A program made the translations under genes and the position numbers. Of a stretch of 64,000 nucleotides of DNA, positions 26,779 through 35,591 are shown in pieces (position 1 is the first letter of the stretch; the number at the start of each line of letters is the position of its first letter). Source of the DNA: Microbacterium sp. VKM Ac-2870. GTDB lineage: Bacteria; Actinomycetota; Actinomycetes; Actinomycetales; Microbacteriaceae. The notes beneath the pieces were generated by a model, which was given only the letters and a program-made list of their open reading frames with translations, was not told the DNA's origin and ran no database searches. The stretch is taken from contig NZ_JADKSH010000003.1 in the NCBI RefSeq assembly GCF_015350795.1, positions 124,001-188,000 on the forward strand, written 5' to 3'.

Positions 26779-26979
26779 ATGGGATTCATCGATGACGCCA
26801 AGGACGCTGCGGAGACGGCGGGCCGCAAGATCAAGGACGGCTTCGAAGACACCGTCGACCGCGTTTCCGACAAGGTCGACGAAGTGAAGGCGGATGCCGA
26901 GGTCAAGAAGGCCGAAGCCGAGCGCGACTCCGTCCACAAGCGCAACGAGATCAAGGAAGAGATCCGCGGAGACGAGTGA
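26779..26979 (+). CDS. Small charged helical protein (CsbD/YtxH-like)
   Basis: 66 aa (MGFIDDAKDAAETAGRKIKD...). It is an amphipathic, highly charged helix with repeated 11-residue-like pattern A/V-D-K-V-D-E-V-K-A-D-A-E, similar in style to stress-induced CsbD, YtxH or LEA-type proteins. It is not assigned to a family with certainty. AGGAG lies seven bases upstream of the ATG. It ends at a strong 18-bp stem terminator. GACAACCCC, reminiscent of the GTCAA-N-CCCC motif seen before other small genes in this window, lies about 70 nt upstream. Probably a stress protein, by analogy only. Confidence 0.75.
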   Translation: MGFIDDAKDAAETAGRKIKDGFEDTVDRVSDKVDEVKADAEVKKAEAERDSVHKRNEIKEEIRGDE

Positions 26980-26990
26980 CGTTTCCGAAA

Positions 26991-27033
26991 CGAGGAAGGG
27001 CCCCGGGGGAGATATCCCCGGGGCCCTTCCTCG
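26991..27033. terminator. Strong bidirectional terminator
   Basis: A perfect 18-bp stem (CGAGGAAGGGCCCCGGGG and its complement) with a 7-nt loop between two convergent genes. Confidence 0.85.
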
Positions 27034-27054
27034 TGTGCAGGCGCGACGGGGGCC

Positions 27055-28047
27055 TCAGCGAGTGATGCCCGCGATGCGCCAGGAGGCCGACACGGACGAT
27101 CCGGGCTCGACGACGAGAAGTCCCGCGTCGTAGTCGTAGCGCGGCGCGTTGAACGCGTCGGGAGCGCACGTCATCGGCTCGACGGCGAGCCCGGCCCGAT
27201 GGCCGGGGTCGATACCGCCGTTCGACAGCAGCGGCAGGTCGGCCGTGTGGATCTGCACCCACGGGCACGCTCCATCCCAGACCATCTCAACACCCGTGCC
27301 CGAGGGGTCGACGACCCGCACCGTCGCCACGCCGTCGACGCGCGAAAGGCCGGTGAAGGCGTGGTCGATCTCGACGTCGCCGAGCACGCGCGGGGAGCGC
27401 CAGTCGAAGCGATCCGAACCGGCGACCTCCGCCAGCCCGATCGGAGCGAGCTGATTGTCGGTCACTTCGAGAACCTGGTCGGCCGGCAACGTCAACGACC
27501 ACTCGTCCAGCGGCGCCGATCCGGCCACGAGATAGGGATGCGGGCCGGTGCCGAACGGCGCGGCATCCGCGCTCTCATTCGTGGCGACGACCGTCTGCGT
27601 GAGGCCGTCGGCACCGAGGCGATAGGTCGTCTCGACACGGAGCCGCCACGGATAGCCCGCCTGCGGAACGACGACCGCGGCGAGAGTCACCGCGTCCTCG
27701 CTCTGCGAGACCACCGCGAAGTCGAGCCAGACGGCCAGGCCGTGCAGCGCATTGGGCCTGCCCGGGTCGGTCAGGGCGAGTTTGTACGTGACGCCCGCGA
27801 ACGTGTAGACGCCGTCGACGACCCGGTTGGGCCAGGGCGCCAGCGTCGCTCCGCGATAGGCGGGGCGCACCTCGTCGGCGGCGAACGGCACGACGAGATC
27901 GCGCCCGTCGAGCGTGAGTGAACGCAGCGACGCGCCGACACTGGCGATGTGCGCTTCGTACGATCCGGACCGGAGGACGACGTCGGTACCCGAAGCGGGA
28001 ACGGACGTCGGGGGCGTCTGAGCAGGTGACTGTGGCATCGTGAACAT
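27055..28047 (-). CDS. Aldose 1-epimerase family protein
   Basis: 330 aa from ATG 28047 (MFTMPQSPAQTPP...), seven bases after the stop of the sulfurtransferase; ATG 28038 is an alternative. The longer frame overlaps that gene and is rejected. Galactose-mutarotase fold: substrate-binding Arg (APWPNRVVDG), the first His (NALHGLAVW), the second catalytic His (GTGPHPYLV) and the catalytic Glu (AVEPMTCAPDAFN) are all present. These enzymes interconvert alpha and beta anomers of hexoses; the Y-G-x-x-x-G-R motif of GalM proper is replaced, so the substrate may be another sugar or sugar phosphate. Probably co-transcribed with the sulfurtransferase, without an obvious functional link. Confidence 0.9.
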   Translation of the reverse strand: MFTMPQSPAQTPPTSVPASGTDVVLRSGSYEAHIASVGASLRSLTLDGRDLVVPFAADEVRPAYRGATLAPWPNRVVDGVYTFAGVTYKLALTDPGRPNALHGLAVWLDFAVVSQSEDAVTLAAVVVPQAGYPWRLRVETTYRLGADGLTQTVVATNESADAAPFGTGPHPYLVAGSAPLDEWSLTLPADQVLEVTDNQLAPIGLAEVAGSDRFDWRSPRVLGDVEIDHAFTGLSRVDGVATVRVVDPSGTGVEMVWDGACPWVQIHTADLPLLSNGGIDPGHRAGLAVEPMTCAPDAFNAPRYDYDAGLLVVEPGSSVSASWRIAGITR

Positions 28048-28054
28048 CGTAGTG

Positions 28055-28882
28055 TCAGGCACCGTCGCCGGTGGCGACCGGCCGGTCGGGAGTATTCGAC
28101 CACTGGCTCCACGAGCCCGGGTAGAGCGCAGCCTCGTGTCCGGCGATGGCGAGCGCGAGCACGGCATGCGCGGCCGTCACCCCTGACCCGCAGTACACAC
28201 CGATCGTCTCGCCGTCGAGCTCCTCGTATTTCTCGCGGAGCTCACCGGCGCTGAGCAGGCCCGCACCGGCGGCGAGGTTCTCGGTGGTCGGGGCGTTACG
28301 CGCACCCGGGATGTGCCCGGCTGCCGGGTCGAGCGGTTCGACCTCACCGCGGTAGCGCTCGGGCGCCCGCGCATCGAGCAGGACGCCGGTCTGCGCCAGC
28401 TCAGCGGCCGCATCGATGTCCAGACGCGCCCGGTGACCGGGGGTCAGCGTCGCCGTGCCGGGCGCGACCTCCACATCGCCCTCCTCGAGCGCGCCGCCGC
28501 TGTCGCGCCACGCACGCAGACCCCCGTCGAGCACCCGGACGTCGACACCGCCGTCGGAGAGCATCCACCACGCGCGCGCCGCGGCGAACGAGTTCCAGTC
28601 GTCGTACACGACAACCCGATCGCCGTCATCGATCCCCCAGCGCTGCACGGCCCGCTGGAACGCCTCCGGCGACGGCAGCGGATGCCGCCCCTCCTCGGGC
28701 GCCCCGTGCGCGGCCAACTCCTCATCGAGGCTCACATAGATCGCCCCGGGCACGTGGCCGGCGCGGTACGCCGCACTGCCGTCGGGAGCGTCGAGACGGT
28801 AGCGCACATCCAGGACGACGGGCGGCTCGGCGGACGAGAGCTCCACGGCCAGCGCGCGGGCATCGATGAGGAGACTGTTCAT
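28055..28882 (-). CDS. sseA: Sulfurtransferase (thiosulfate / 3-mercaptopyruvate type)
   Basis: 275 aa with two rhodanese domains. The N-terminal inactive one carries the CDC25-like blocks VVLDVRYRLD and AGHVPGAIYVSLDEEL. The C-terminal domain holds the catalytic loop C-G-S-G-V-T-A (VYCGSGVTAAH). The CGSGVTA loop is usual for 3-mercaptopyruvate sulfurtransferases, which transfer sulfane sulfur to cyanide or thioredoxin; thiosulfate sulfurtransferases tend to have CRxGxx(R/T). It starts at ATG 28882 with TAACGT seven bases upstream (probably leaderless) and leads into the epimerase gene. Cytoplasmic, complete. Confidence 0.9.
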   Translation of the reverse strand: MNSLLIDARALAVELSSAEPPVVLDVRYRLDAPDGSAAYRAGHVPGAIYVSLDEELAAHGAPEEGRHPLPSPEAFQRAVQRWGIDDGDRVVVYDDWNSFAAARAWWMLSDGGVDVRVLDGGLRAWRDSGGALEEGDVEVAPGTATLTPGHRARLDIDAAAELAQTGVLLDARAPERYRGEVEPLDPAAGHIPGARNAPTTENLAAGAGLLSAGELREKYEELDGETIGVYCGSGVTAAHAVLALAIAGHEAALYPGSWSQWSNTPDRPVATGDGA

Positions 28883-28889
28883 GAGGTCG

Positions 28890-28895
28890 ACGTTA
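28890..28895 (-). promoter_or_regulatory. -10 element, leaderless promoter of the sulfurtransferase gene
   Basis: TAACGT on the minus strand, 7 nt before ATG 28882. Confidence 0.5.
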
Positions 28896-28910
28896 CGCCC
28901 GTGACGGCAC

Positions 28911-28945
28911 GCGGGCGGATGCCGGTGGGTCCGGCATCCGCCCGC
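28911..28945 (-). terminator. Terminator of the GH43 gene
   Basis: A perfect 15-bp stem (GCGGGCGGATGCCGG and its complement) with a 5-nt loop, 24 nt past the GH43 stop. The stem contains the over-represented word GGATGCC. Confidence 0.75.
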
Positions 28946-28968
28946 TCGATCATCCGATCAGCCTCGAC

Positions 28969-31900
28969 TCAGCTGAGTCGACGACGGCGCCATGCGAGAG
29001 CACCACCGGCGGCCAACAGCAGGAGCCCCATGATCGCTCCGGTGATCAGCCCGTCGGGTGTGCCGCCCGACGCGGGCAGCGTCGATCCGCCCGCCGCCGG
29101 CTGCGGCGTCGGCGATGCCGTACCGGGGCCGGGGTCGACAGCGGCGGCGAGCACCGTGATGCCCGCCGAGGCGATGACGTCACCGGCGACGCGCACCTGG
29201 ATGGTGTGCGCCCCCGGCTCGAGGTCGGCCGGAATGGTGACCTGCGTCGAGAACGATCCGCCGGTGACGTCCGCCTGCGCGAGCGCCCGGTAGGTGCTGG
29301 CGACACCCACCTCCACGCGCGAGGCGGCGATGTCGCTGCCGGTCACGGTGATCGTGTCGCCGGCGTGCACCTGCGTCGTGCTGAGCACAACTGACGGATC
29401 CTGTTCGACGGGGACGTCGGACACCGGCGCGAACGCCCAGTTGTCGACCTCGAACAGCTTCGCGTCGGTACCGCCTGCGGCAGCCGCGGCGGCCGTGGGC
29501 TGGGCGAACACGAAGAAGACGTCGTGCGTGCCGGTGGCGCCCGTGACATTCGCCGACACGGTCGTCCACTCGCCGACGGTTCCGGTGACCGGAATCGTCG
29601 CGACGACGGGGCCGTCGACGTTGTCCAGACGCACCTGGATCGACGCCCCCTCCACGAGGGGCTTCACGCGTGCCGACACCGACTTCGCACCGTCACCGAA
29701 AGCGACCTGCGACAGCGCCGCGAAGTCGCCGTCATCGATGCTCGACAGTGCCATGTTGCCGCTGCCGTTGTGCTCCGGGAACTCCGCCGACGGCTGGGTC
29801 GTCGCCGCCGTCTTGATGCCGAGCTGCCAGGCCAGCGTCTCGGCCTCGAACGTGCGGTACGGGTTGAAATTCTCGACCTGGGCGACGCCCTTGCGGGTGC
29901 CCACGACCGGCTTGATCGTGCCGTCCGCGTTGAACTCCAGTTTGTCGATGTGCACAGAGCGGTAGCCCTGCGTCTTTCCGGCTGTGCCGAGGGCCTGTGC
30001 CCACGCGGCCCCGCGCGTCTGCGCGTGGTAGGTGAAGTAGGTCTCGCCCTTGTACGTGAACATGTCGGAGTGGTTGTTGCCGCCGTTACCATCGCCGAAG
30101 AACGTGCTCTGGTTCTGGAAGGCCACGCCCGCATATTTCGAGGCCGGCAGCTTCATCGGGTCGTCGGTCATCATGTACGCGATCGCGCCCGTGGGCGGGT
30201 ACAGGCCGTCCTGGGGACGCACCTGGAAGTTCGACGAGTACGAGTAGTAGTACTTGCCGTCCCGCTTGAAGATGGACGATGCCTCGAACATGCCGGGGCC
30301 GTCGATCTCGACCGGGTCGCCGTCGAGGGTGACCATGTCATCTTTCAGCTTCACGACACGCGTCGACTTCGGGTTCTGCGGACCCTGGACGTTGGCACCC
30401 GTGCCGATCTGCGAGTTGCCGCCGAAGTACAGGTAGGCCTGACCGTCGTCGTCGATGAACACCTCGGGGTCGAACAGCCACATCCCGGCAGGGAAACCGC
30501 CGCCGTTGATGTAGTCGCGCGACACGGTGTCGGGGATGATCTTCTTGCCGACGGGGTCGGTCCACGGCCCGAGCGGCGAACCGCCCACGACCACCGCGGT
30601 GCCGGTGCCGTTGTCGCAGAAGTACAGGTAGACCTTGCCGTCCTTCTCGATCGCCGCCGGAGCCCACGAGTTGCGTGACCACGGAGCGGCCCCTCCGGGG
30701 CCGGCGATCGGCACGGAGCCGTGATCGACCCAGTTGACCATGTCGGTCGTCGACATGACGTTCAGCGTCGTGATCGCGCCATAGCCGTTCGACTGCGTCG
30801 GCAGACCGTTGGCGTCCTTGCTGTTCGCCTCGTACTGCTGCGTGTCATTGGTCGAGTAGATGTAGAGGCGACCGTTGTAGATGAGGTGGTGCGGGTCGGC
30901 GCCGAACTTGTGGCCCACCAGCGGGTTGTGGTCGCCGAGGGGCTTGGTCTGCACCTTCTCGAGCGAGGTGAAGCCCGGGGTCGCCGGGGCGTCGGAGATC
31001 TTCACCAGCGAGAGCTCGTCGACCTGGAAGTCCTGGAGCGCGTTGGAGTTCCACGGGGTCTCGACGAACAGCCAGTCCATGCCCGGATGCCGCTGGTCGG
31101 CGACGAACTCCTTGGAGAACGATCCCCACTGGCCCTTCGTGAAGTTCTGGCCGTGATCGTCGCAGCCGTTGAAGTTGGCCGGGCAGAAGGTGAAGTTGAA
31201 CTGCTGCGTGTCGGCGCCCTCCGTGTACTTGAGCTTCGCGGACAGGCGGTAGCCCGCCCCGGCCTCGAGCTTGCCGGTGACGCTGGCGAAGGGACCGGAC
31301 TGCGTGTTCTCGCGGCCCGAGATCTTGAGCGCGTTGGCGCCGCTCGCGGCATCCGTCGTCAGCGCCAGCGTACCGCCGCGCGGGGACTGCCAGCCGGTGA
31401 AACCATCGACGAACCGGCCGTCGGGCAGCAGGTTGCCGGGAACGACCGGCACTTCGGGCACGCTCGGCGTGGTCGGTGTCGTGCTCTGGACGGTCAGCGA
31501 CGCGTCGTCGACGACGAACGAGGCGACCGTGGCGCTCCACGGCGTCTCGACGAAGAGGTAGTCATACGTATCGACGGCGGGCGTGAAGGTCTTGGTCACC
31601 GTGAGCCACTCGCCGGACTTCGCCTGCCCGCTCACCACAGGAGCGCACGCACTGCGAGAAGCCGTGCAGAGGGTCACGTTGACGTTCTGCGTCGCGGGCT
31701 CACCGGTGTACTTCACCGACAGCGAGAGATCGTACGAACGGTCGGTCGTGAGTTGCCCCGTCACGGTCGCCGCAGGGCCGGACTGGAATCCGGTTCGCGC
31801 AGAGATCTGGATGGCGCCGGTGCCCGTGCGCGCATCGGAGCTGGCGGCGAGCGTGCCGCCGAACGGGGCGCTCCACCCCGTGATCCCGTTCTCGAACGTG

Positions 31901-32046
31901 CCGTTGGTCAGCAGTTGAGTGGTGGCCGCCGTGGCAGGCGCGGTCGTGAGGGCGGACAGCACGAGTGCGCCGATGCCTGCCAGCGCGCCCGCGCGTCGCA
32001 GCACCGCCCCGCGTGACCGAGTGGGTGGTTTTCTGTGGTGACTCAC
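28969..32046 (-). CDS. Secreted, wall-anchored multidomain GH43 glycosidase
   Basis: 1025 aa from GTG 32046 (VSHHRKPPTRSRG...), with AAAGGAG eight bases upstream. A signal peptide covers residues 1-41 (cleavage near TAPATAA). Two carbohydrate-binding modules of the CBM4/9 type follow (about 42-187 and 203-350, each starting NGTFENGITGW- or DGRFVDGFTGW-like). The five-bladed GH43 catalytic domain (about 370-715) has the base D384 (FGADPHH), the pKa-tuning D526 (MWLFDPEVF) and the acid E588 (GMFEASS). Then comes a CBM6-like module (about 731-873), an Ig-like domain (885-968) and a sortase-type end: LPASG at 990-994, TM helix 1001-1018, RRRR. It probably removes arabinose or xylose units from plant hemicellulose at the cell surface. 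LPASG departs from LPxTG by Ser for Thr. Confidence 0.92.
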   Translation of the reverse strand: MSHHRKPPTRSRGAVLRRAGALAGIGALVLSALTTAPATAATTQLLTNGTFENGITGWSAPFGGTLAASSDARTGTGAIQISARTGFQSGPAATVTGQLTTDRSYDLSLSVKYTGEPATQNVNVTLCTASRSACAPVVSGQAKSGEWLTVTKTFTPAVDTYDYLFVETPWSATVASFVVDDASLTVQSTTPTTPSVPEVPVVPGNLLPDGRFVDGFTGWQSPRGGTLALTTDAASGANALKISGRENTQSGPFASVTGKLEAGAGYRLSAKLKYTEGADTQQFNFTFCPANFNGCDDHGQNFTKGQWGSFSKEFVADQRHPGMDWLFVETPWNSNALQDFQVDELSLVKISDAPATPGFTSLEKVQTKPLGDHNPLVGHKFGADPHHLIYNGRLYIYSTNDTQQYEANSKDANGLPTQSNGYGAITTLNVMSTTDMVNWVDHGSVPIAGPGGAAPWSRNSWAPAAIEKDGKVYLYFCDNGTGTAVVVGGSPLGPWTDPVGKKIIPDTVSRDYINGGGFPAGMWLFDPEVFIDDDGQAYLYFGGNSQIGTGANVQGPQNPKSTRVVKLKDDMVTLDGDPVEIDGPGMFEASSIFKRDGKYYYSYSSNFQVRPQDGLYPPTGAIAYMMTDDPMKLPASKYAGVAFQNQSTFFGDGNGGNNHSDMFTYKGETYFTYHAQTRGAAWAQALGTAGKTQGYRSVHIDKLEFNADGTIKPVVGTRKGVAQVENFNPYRTFEAETLAWQLGIKTAATTQPSAEFPEHNGSGNMALSSIDDGDFAALSQVAFGDGAKSVSARVKPLVEGASIQVRLDNVDGPVVATIPVTGTVGEWTTVSANVTGATGTHDVFFVFAQPTAAAAAAGGTDAKLFEVDNWAFAPVSDVPVEQDPSVVLSTTQVHAGDTITVTGSDIAASRVEVGVASTYRALAQADVTGGSFSTQVTIPADLEPGAHTIQVRVAGDVIASAGITVLAAAVDPGPGTASPTPQPAAGGSTLPASGGTPDGLITGAIMGLLLLAAGGALAWRRRRLS

Positions 32047-32469
32047 GTCGATGACTCCTTTGATTGGGTACCTCGGTGCGCCCACCGCAGGAGTCTCGGC
32101 GTTCAGTGACACCACGCAACACGAGGTGTACACTTTCGCCGTTCCGGACCGAGGCGGCTTCGCCGCCTGCGCACAGTCAGGAACACTCCGACGGCTCCTC
32201 GGACGGGGGATGCACGGATACGTGCAGCGGCGGATCGTGCCGGCAAGCACGACCCATCGGCCCCCGACCGGGGAGTCGTCCGGTCTGTGCGGGAACGGCA
32301 GCGCTCGGGTGAGCGACACTGCCCCCGACATCCCGTTTCGGATGGAACGTTCGCGATGTTACCGGTACCAGAGTGGCGAGGCAACGTTTTCGCGGCCATT
32401 TCTCCGGGCTATCGATAACACGGCCCGGAGGCCTGGACACGCGCCGCCGCAGGGGCGCATACTTTCAGC
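32047..32469. promoter_or_regulatory. Divergent control region, GH43 / MFS
   Basis: 423 nt without a gene. It contains the GH43 leader, a GTGTACAC palindrome near 32127 and, closer to the MFS gene, the imperfect palindrome TGTTACCGGTACCA (about 32357-32370) and GCAACGTTTTCGC (about 32382-32394). The last two resemble LacI-family operators, which often control plant-polysaccharide genes, but no lacI gene lies nearby. CATACT lies 6 nt before the MFS ATG. A minus-strand frame extending GH43 upstream through here is not supported. Confidence 0.35.
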
Positions 32470-34089
32470 ATGACTGAAGGATTACAGGAGGCGGCGCCGT
32501 CTCGGCGGGAATGGATGGGGCTGGCCGTGCTCGCGGCCGGCCTGGGCATGATCGTGCTCGACGGCACGATCGTCGGCGTCGCGATGCCCGACATCATCCG
32601 GGATCTTCGTCTCGACCTCACCGATGCACAGTGGGTGTCGAGCCTCTATGCCGTTCTCTTGGCGGCTCTCCTGCTCTCCACCGGCAAACTCGCAGACCGC
32701 TTCGGCCGCAAGGCTCTCTTCCTGCTCGGCATCGTGGTCTTCGTCGGCGGGAGCGTGTGGGCCGCGGCATCCACCACGGGAGGCGCTCTCATCACGGCGC
32801 GCGCCGCGCAGGCCGTCGGCGCCGCGTTCATCATGCCGTCGACTCTGTCGACCGTGAACGCGGTGTTCCGCGGCCGCTACCGCGCGGCTGCCTTCGGAGT
32901 GTGGGGTGCCGTCATCTCCGGAGCAGCCGCGATCGGGCCTCTCGTGGGCGGAGTGCTCACCCAGTACGCGTCGTGGCCGTGGGTGTTTCTGGTGAATCTG
33001 CCGCTGGGCGCGGTCATCTTCGCGCTGGCGGTGTGGGCGGTTCCCGAAACACGCGGCTCCGGTTTCCGCCGCGGCGCCGACGTCGACGGCGCCCTGCTGT
33101 CCGCGATCGGCTTCGGTGCGCTCGTCTTCGCGATCATCGAGGGACCCGACCTCGGCTGGTGGTCGCCGAAATCAGATCTGAAGCTCGGTTCGTGGGTCTG
33201 GCCGGCATCTGCACCGATCTCGATCGTGCCCGTGTGTCTCGCGGTCGCCGCGGTGGCTCTCACTCTGTTCGTCCTCTGGGAGCGGCACCGCGAACGCGTG
33301 CAGCGTGACGCCCTGCTCGATCTCCATCTGTTCTCCCTGCGGACGTTCTCGTGGGGCAACGTCACGGCCGCGATGGTGGCCGTCGGCGAATTCGCGATCA
33401 TCTTCGTCCTGCCGCTCTACCTCACGGCATCCCTGGGCCTGTCGATCATGCAGACCGGGCTGGTGCTCGCCGCGATGGCGTTCGGCGCCTTCGCGTCGGG
33501 GGCGGCGGCCCGACACCTCGCCGCCCGCTTCGGCTCCCCCGGCACGGTGCTGATCGGGCTGGCCCTCGAAGTCCTCGGCATCCTGATCCTCGCGCTCATC
33601 GCCGGTGCAACCACGCCCGGCGGGCTCATCGCCCTGCCACTGGTCGTCTACGGTCTGGGCCTCGGCCTCGCGTCGGCGCAGCTGACGGGCACCGTGCTGC
33701 GCGACGTGCCGGTCGAGATCAGCGGTCAAGGCTCGGCGACGCAGTCGACCGTCCGTCAGATCGGCACCGCTCTCGGGACGGCATTCGCCGGGGCGGCCCT
33801 GTCTGTGTCACTGACCCTGACGCTTCCCGGAGCGCTGACGGCTGCCGGGATCACCGGTCCCGCGGCATCCCAACTCGCCGACGCCACCCGCACCTCTGCG
33901 GGGACCCTCATCTCCCAGCTGCGGGCGGAGGGCACGGCGAGCGCACTCGGCACGCAGACGGATGCCGCAGTGCAGGCCCTCTCCGCGGGTTTCGCCGACG
34001 CAACCCGCTGGTCGTTGTTGATCGCATCGGCGTTCTTGTTGCTCGGACTCATCGGCGCCGCCCGGCTGCGCGCGATCGACCGGCGCTAG
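32470..34089 (+). CDS. MFS exporter, DHA2 (EmrB/QacA) family
   Basis: 539 aa with 14 predicted TM helices, the hallmark of the DHA2 drug:H+ antiporters. Motif A is seen between TM2 and TM3 (GKLADRFGRKALFLLG), the D-G-T-I-V-G-V-A-M-P block in TM1 (LDGTIVGVAMPDI), and the motif C-like G-P-x-x-G-G stretch in TM5 (GAAAIGPLVGGVLTQY). Such proteins export hydrophobic or cationic drugs across the membrane. There is no neighbouring TetR or MarR gene on this strand; the nearest divergent gene is GH43. The start is ATG 32470, possibly leaderless (CATACT, 6 nt). Substrate unknown. Confidence 0.93.
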   Translation: MTEGLQEAAPSRREWMGLAVLAAGLGMIVLDGTIVGVAMPDIIRDLRLDLTDAQWVSSLYAVLLAALLLSTGKLADRFGRKALFLLGIVVFVGGSVWAAASTTGGALITARAAQAVGAAFIMPSTLSTVNAVFRGRYRAAAFGVWGAVISGAAAIGPLVGGVLTQYASWPWVFLVNLPLGAVIFALAVWAVPETRGSGFRRGADVDGALLSAIGFGALVFAIIEGPDLGWWSPKSDLKLGSWVWPASAPISIVPVCLAVAAVALTLFVLWERHRERVQRDALLDLHLFSLRTFSWGNVTAAMVAVGEFAIIFVLPLYLTASLGLSIMQTGLVLAAMAFGAFASGAAARHLAARFGSPGTVLIGLALEVLGILILALIAGATTPGGLIALPLVVYGLGLGLASAQLTGTVLRDVPVEISGQGSATQSTVRQIGTALGTAFAGAALSVSLTLTLPGALTAAGITGPAASQLADATRTSAGTLISQLRAEGTASALGTQTDAAVQALSAGFADATRWSLLIASAFLLLGLIGAARLRAIDRR

Positions 34090-34092
34090 GCT
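34087..34092 (+). promoter_or_regulatory. -10 element, leaderless promoter of gene 34100
   Basis: TAGGCT, then 7 nt, then ATG 34100; it overlaps the 3' end of the MFS gene. Confidence 0.5.
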
Positions 34093-34099
34093 CGGGCAG

Positions 34100-34720
34100 A
34101 TGCGAGCGGAAGAGGCCAACGCGCAGGGTGTTGTCACCACACACGACGATCCGCGGTTTCGCCTCTACACCTTCGCGAGCGCGGAACCGGCGGTGACGGC
34201 GACGGACATCTGGGACTGTGCGGTGGATGCCGCGCTCGAGACCGGCCATCGCGGGGACGAATCGTGGCTGTGGTCCCTGGCGCTCGTCTGCGGTGACGAA
34301 GAACCCGAGACGCTGACCTGGCTCTCCGGCTACGACTATCGAGAGCCGCCACGGTCGCCTCGCCAGTGGGCGGCACGCCGCGTCATGCAGGACCGGTACC
34401 TGTCCGCGCAGGCCCGGACCGGGCGGCCGGTCGTCCTGCCGGACGGCCTGCGGGTGATCCGCATGTTCCTGGGGTGGGCGCAGAGCCCGCTCTGGGAGAG
34501 CTTCACCGAGAACTACCCCGCCTCCCCCGCAGCACTCGGGCTGAGTCCGGCGCTGGTCGGCGACCTCGACTCCTGGAACGCACGCTGGAACGACCACGAT
34601 CCCGAAGAGCCGATGCCCGACCATGCGGCATTCCTCGACGAAGGGCGGCGGCTTCACCGGCGGGTGCAGGCCGAGCTCGACGGCATCGCGGAGGTCCGCC
34701 CCGAGTTCGACCGCGGGTAG
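34100..34720 (+). CDS. Hypothetical protein
   Basis: 206 aa (MRAEEANAQGVVTTHDDPRF...). Soluble, Trp-rich and acidic, with blocks DESWLWSLALVCGDEEPETLTWLSGYDYREPPRSP and MFLGWAQSPLWESFTENYPAS. No known domain or catalytic motif is recognised. It begins 10 nt after the MFS stop, with its own -10 element (TAGGCT) 7 nt before the ATG, and is followed 10 nt later by the epimerase, which again has its own TAGGCT. It may thus be both co-transcribed and independently expressed. Function unknown. Confidence 0.75.
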   Translation: MRAEEANAQGVVTTHDDPRFRLYTFASAEPAVTATDIWDCAVDAALETGHRGDESWLWSLALVCGDEEPETLTWLSGYDYREPPRSPRQWAARRVMQDRYLSAQARTGRPVVLPDGLRVIRMFLGWAQSPLWESFTENYPASPAALGLSPALVGDLDSWNARWNDHDPEEPMPDHAAFLDEGRRLHRRVQAELDGIAEVRPEFDRG

Positions 34721-34723
34721 GCT
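34718..34723 (+). promoter_or_regulatory. -10 element, leaderless promoter of the epimerase gene
   Basis: TAGGCT, 7 nt before ATG 34731. Confidence 0.5.
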
Positions 34724-34730
34724 CGGGCCC

Positions 34731-35576
34731 ATGCGCATCGCTGTCACCGGGGCATCCGGAAAGCTGGGAACCGTTGTCGTCCGCGAGCTCAGAGAGGCCG
34801 GCCACGACGTCATCGGTATGGACGTCGTCGGCACGCGCGGCGGGGGCTTCGTGCAGGTCGACTTCACCGACTACGGCCAGACGGTCGACGCCCTCCAGGC
34901 CGTCGACGACCAGCACAGCGGTCTCGACGCGGTCGTGCATCTGGCGGCCATTCCGGCTCCCGGCATCCGCTCTGACGTGGCGACGTTCCACAACAACATC
35001 GCGGTGACCTTCAACGTCATGTGGGCCGCGATCCGCCTCGGCATCACGCGCATCGTCACCGCGTCGAGCGAGACGGTGCAGGGGCTCCCGTTCGATGTTC
35101 CGCCGCCCTACCTGCCCGTCGACGAGGCGTACGACGCCCGACCGGAGACGGTGTACTCGCTGGTCAAGCACCTCGAGGAGACGATGGAGAAGGAGCTCGT
35201 GCGCTGGCACCCCGAGGTGTCGATCACCGCACTGCGCTTCTCGAACGTGATGGTTCCCGAGGACTATGCCGAGTTCCCGTCGTTCGACGCGGATGCCACC
35301 CAGCGCAAGTGGAACGTGTGGAGCTACATCGATGCGCGGGACGGCGCCGCGGTCATCGCCCGCGCGCTCGAAGTGGCACCCGCCGGTTTCGACCACTTCC
35401 TCATCGCCGCGGGCGACACCGTGATGAGCCGCCCCAACAGCGCGCTCGTCGCCGAGGTGTTCCCCGACGTGGAAATCAGAGGGGAGCTCGGCGTCAACGA
35501 CTCGCTGTTCTCGACCGCCAAGGCCGAGCGCCTGCTGGGCTGGACACCGCACCACTCCTGGCGCGACGAGGTCTGA
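34731..35576 (+). CDS. NAD-dependent epimerase/dehydratase (extended SDR)
   Basis: 281 aa from ATG 34731. Rossmann motif G-A-S-G-K-L-G (AVTGASGKLGTVVV), the VVHLAAIPAP NAD-binding block, the active-site Ser/Tyr/Lys triad (TASSETVQG; Y-S-L-V-K) and the F-S-N-V substrate strand (ALRFSNVMVP). Extended SDR proteins act on nucleotide sugars or as sugar/uronate dehydrogenases. The Y-x-x-x-K context and ~280 aa length would fit uronate dehydrogenase or a UDP-sugar epimerase; the exact substrate cannot be told. The start has TAGGCT 7 nt upstream and no ribosome site. Confidence 0.88.
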   Translation: MRIAVTGASGKLGTVVVRELREAGHDVIGMDVVGTRGGGFVQVDFTDYGQTVDALQAVDDQHSGLDAVVHLAAIPAPGIRSDVATFHNNIAVTFNVMWAAIRLGITRIVTASSETVQGLPFDVPPPYLPVDEAYDARPETVYSLVKHLEETMEKELVRWHPEVSITALRFSNVMVPEDYAEFPSFDADATQRKWNVWSYIDARDGAAVIARALEVAPAGFDHFLIAAGDTVMSRPNSALVAEVFPDVEIRGELGVNDSLFSTAKAERLLGWTPHHSWRDEV

Positions 35577-35591
35577 CCCGGCGACCGGGCG

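Noticed and set aside
25340..26887. Plus-strand open frame of 515 codons
   Set aside because: Runs through the DUF4395 gene, the tRNA and the hypothetical gene in antisense; a gene across a tRNA is not credible.
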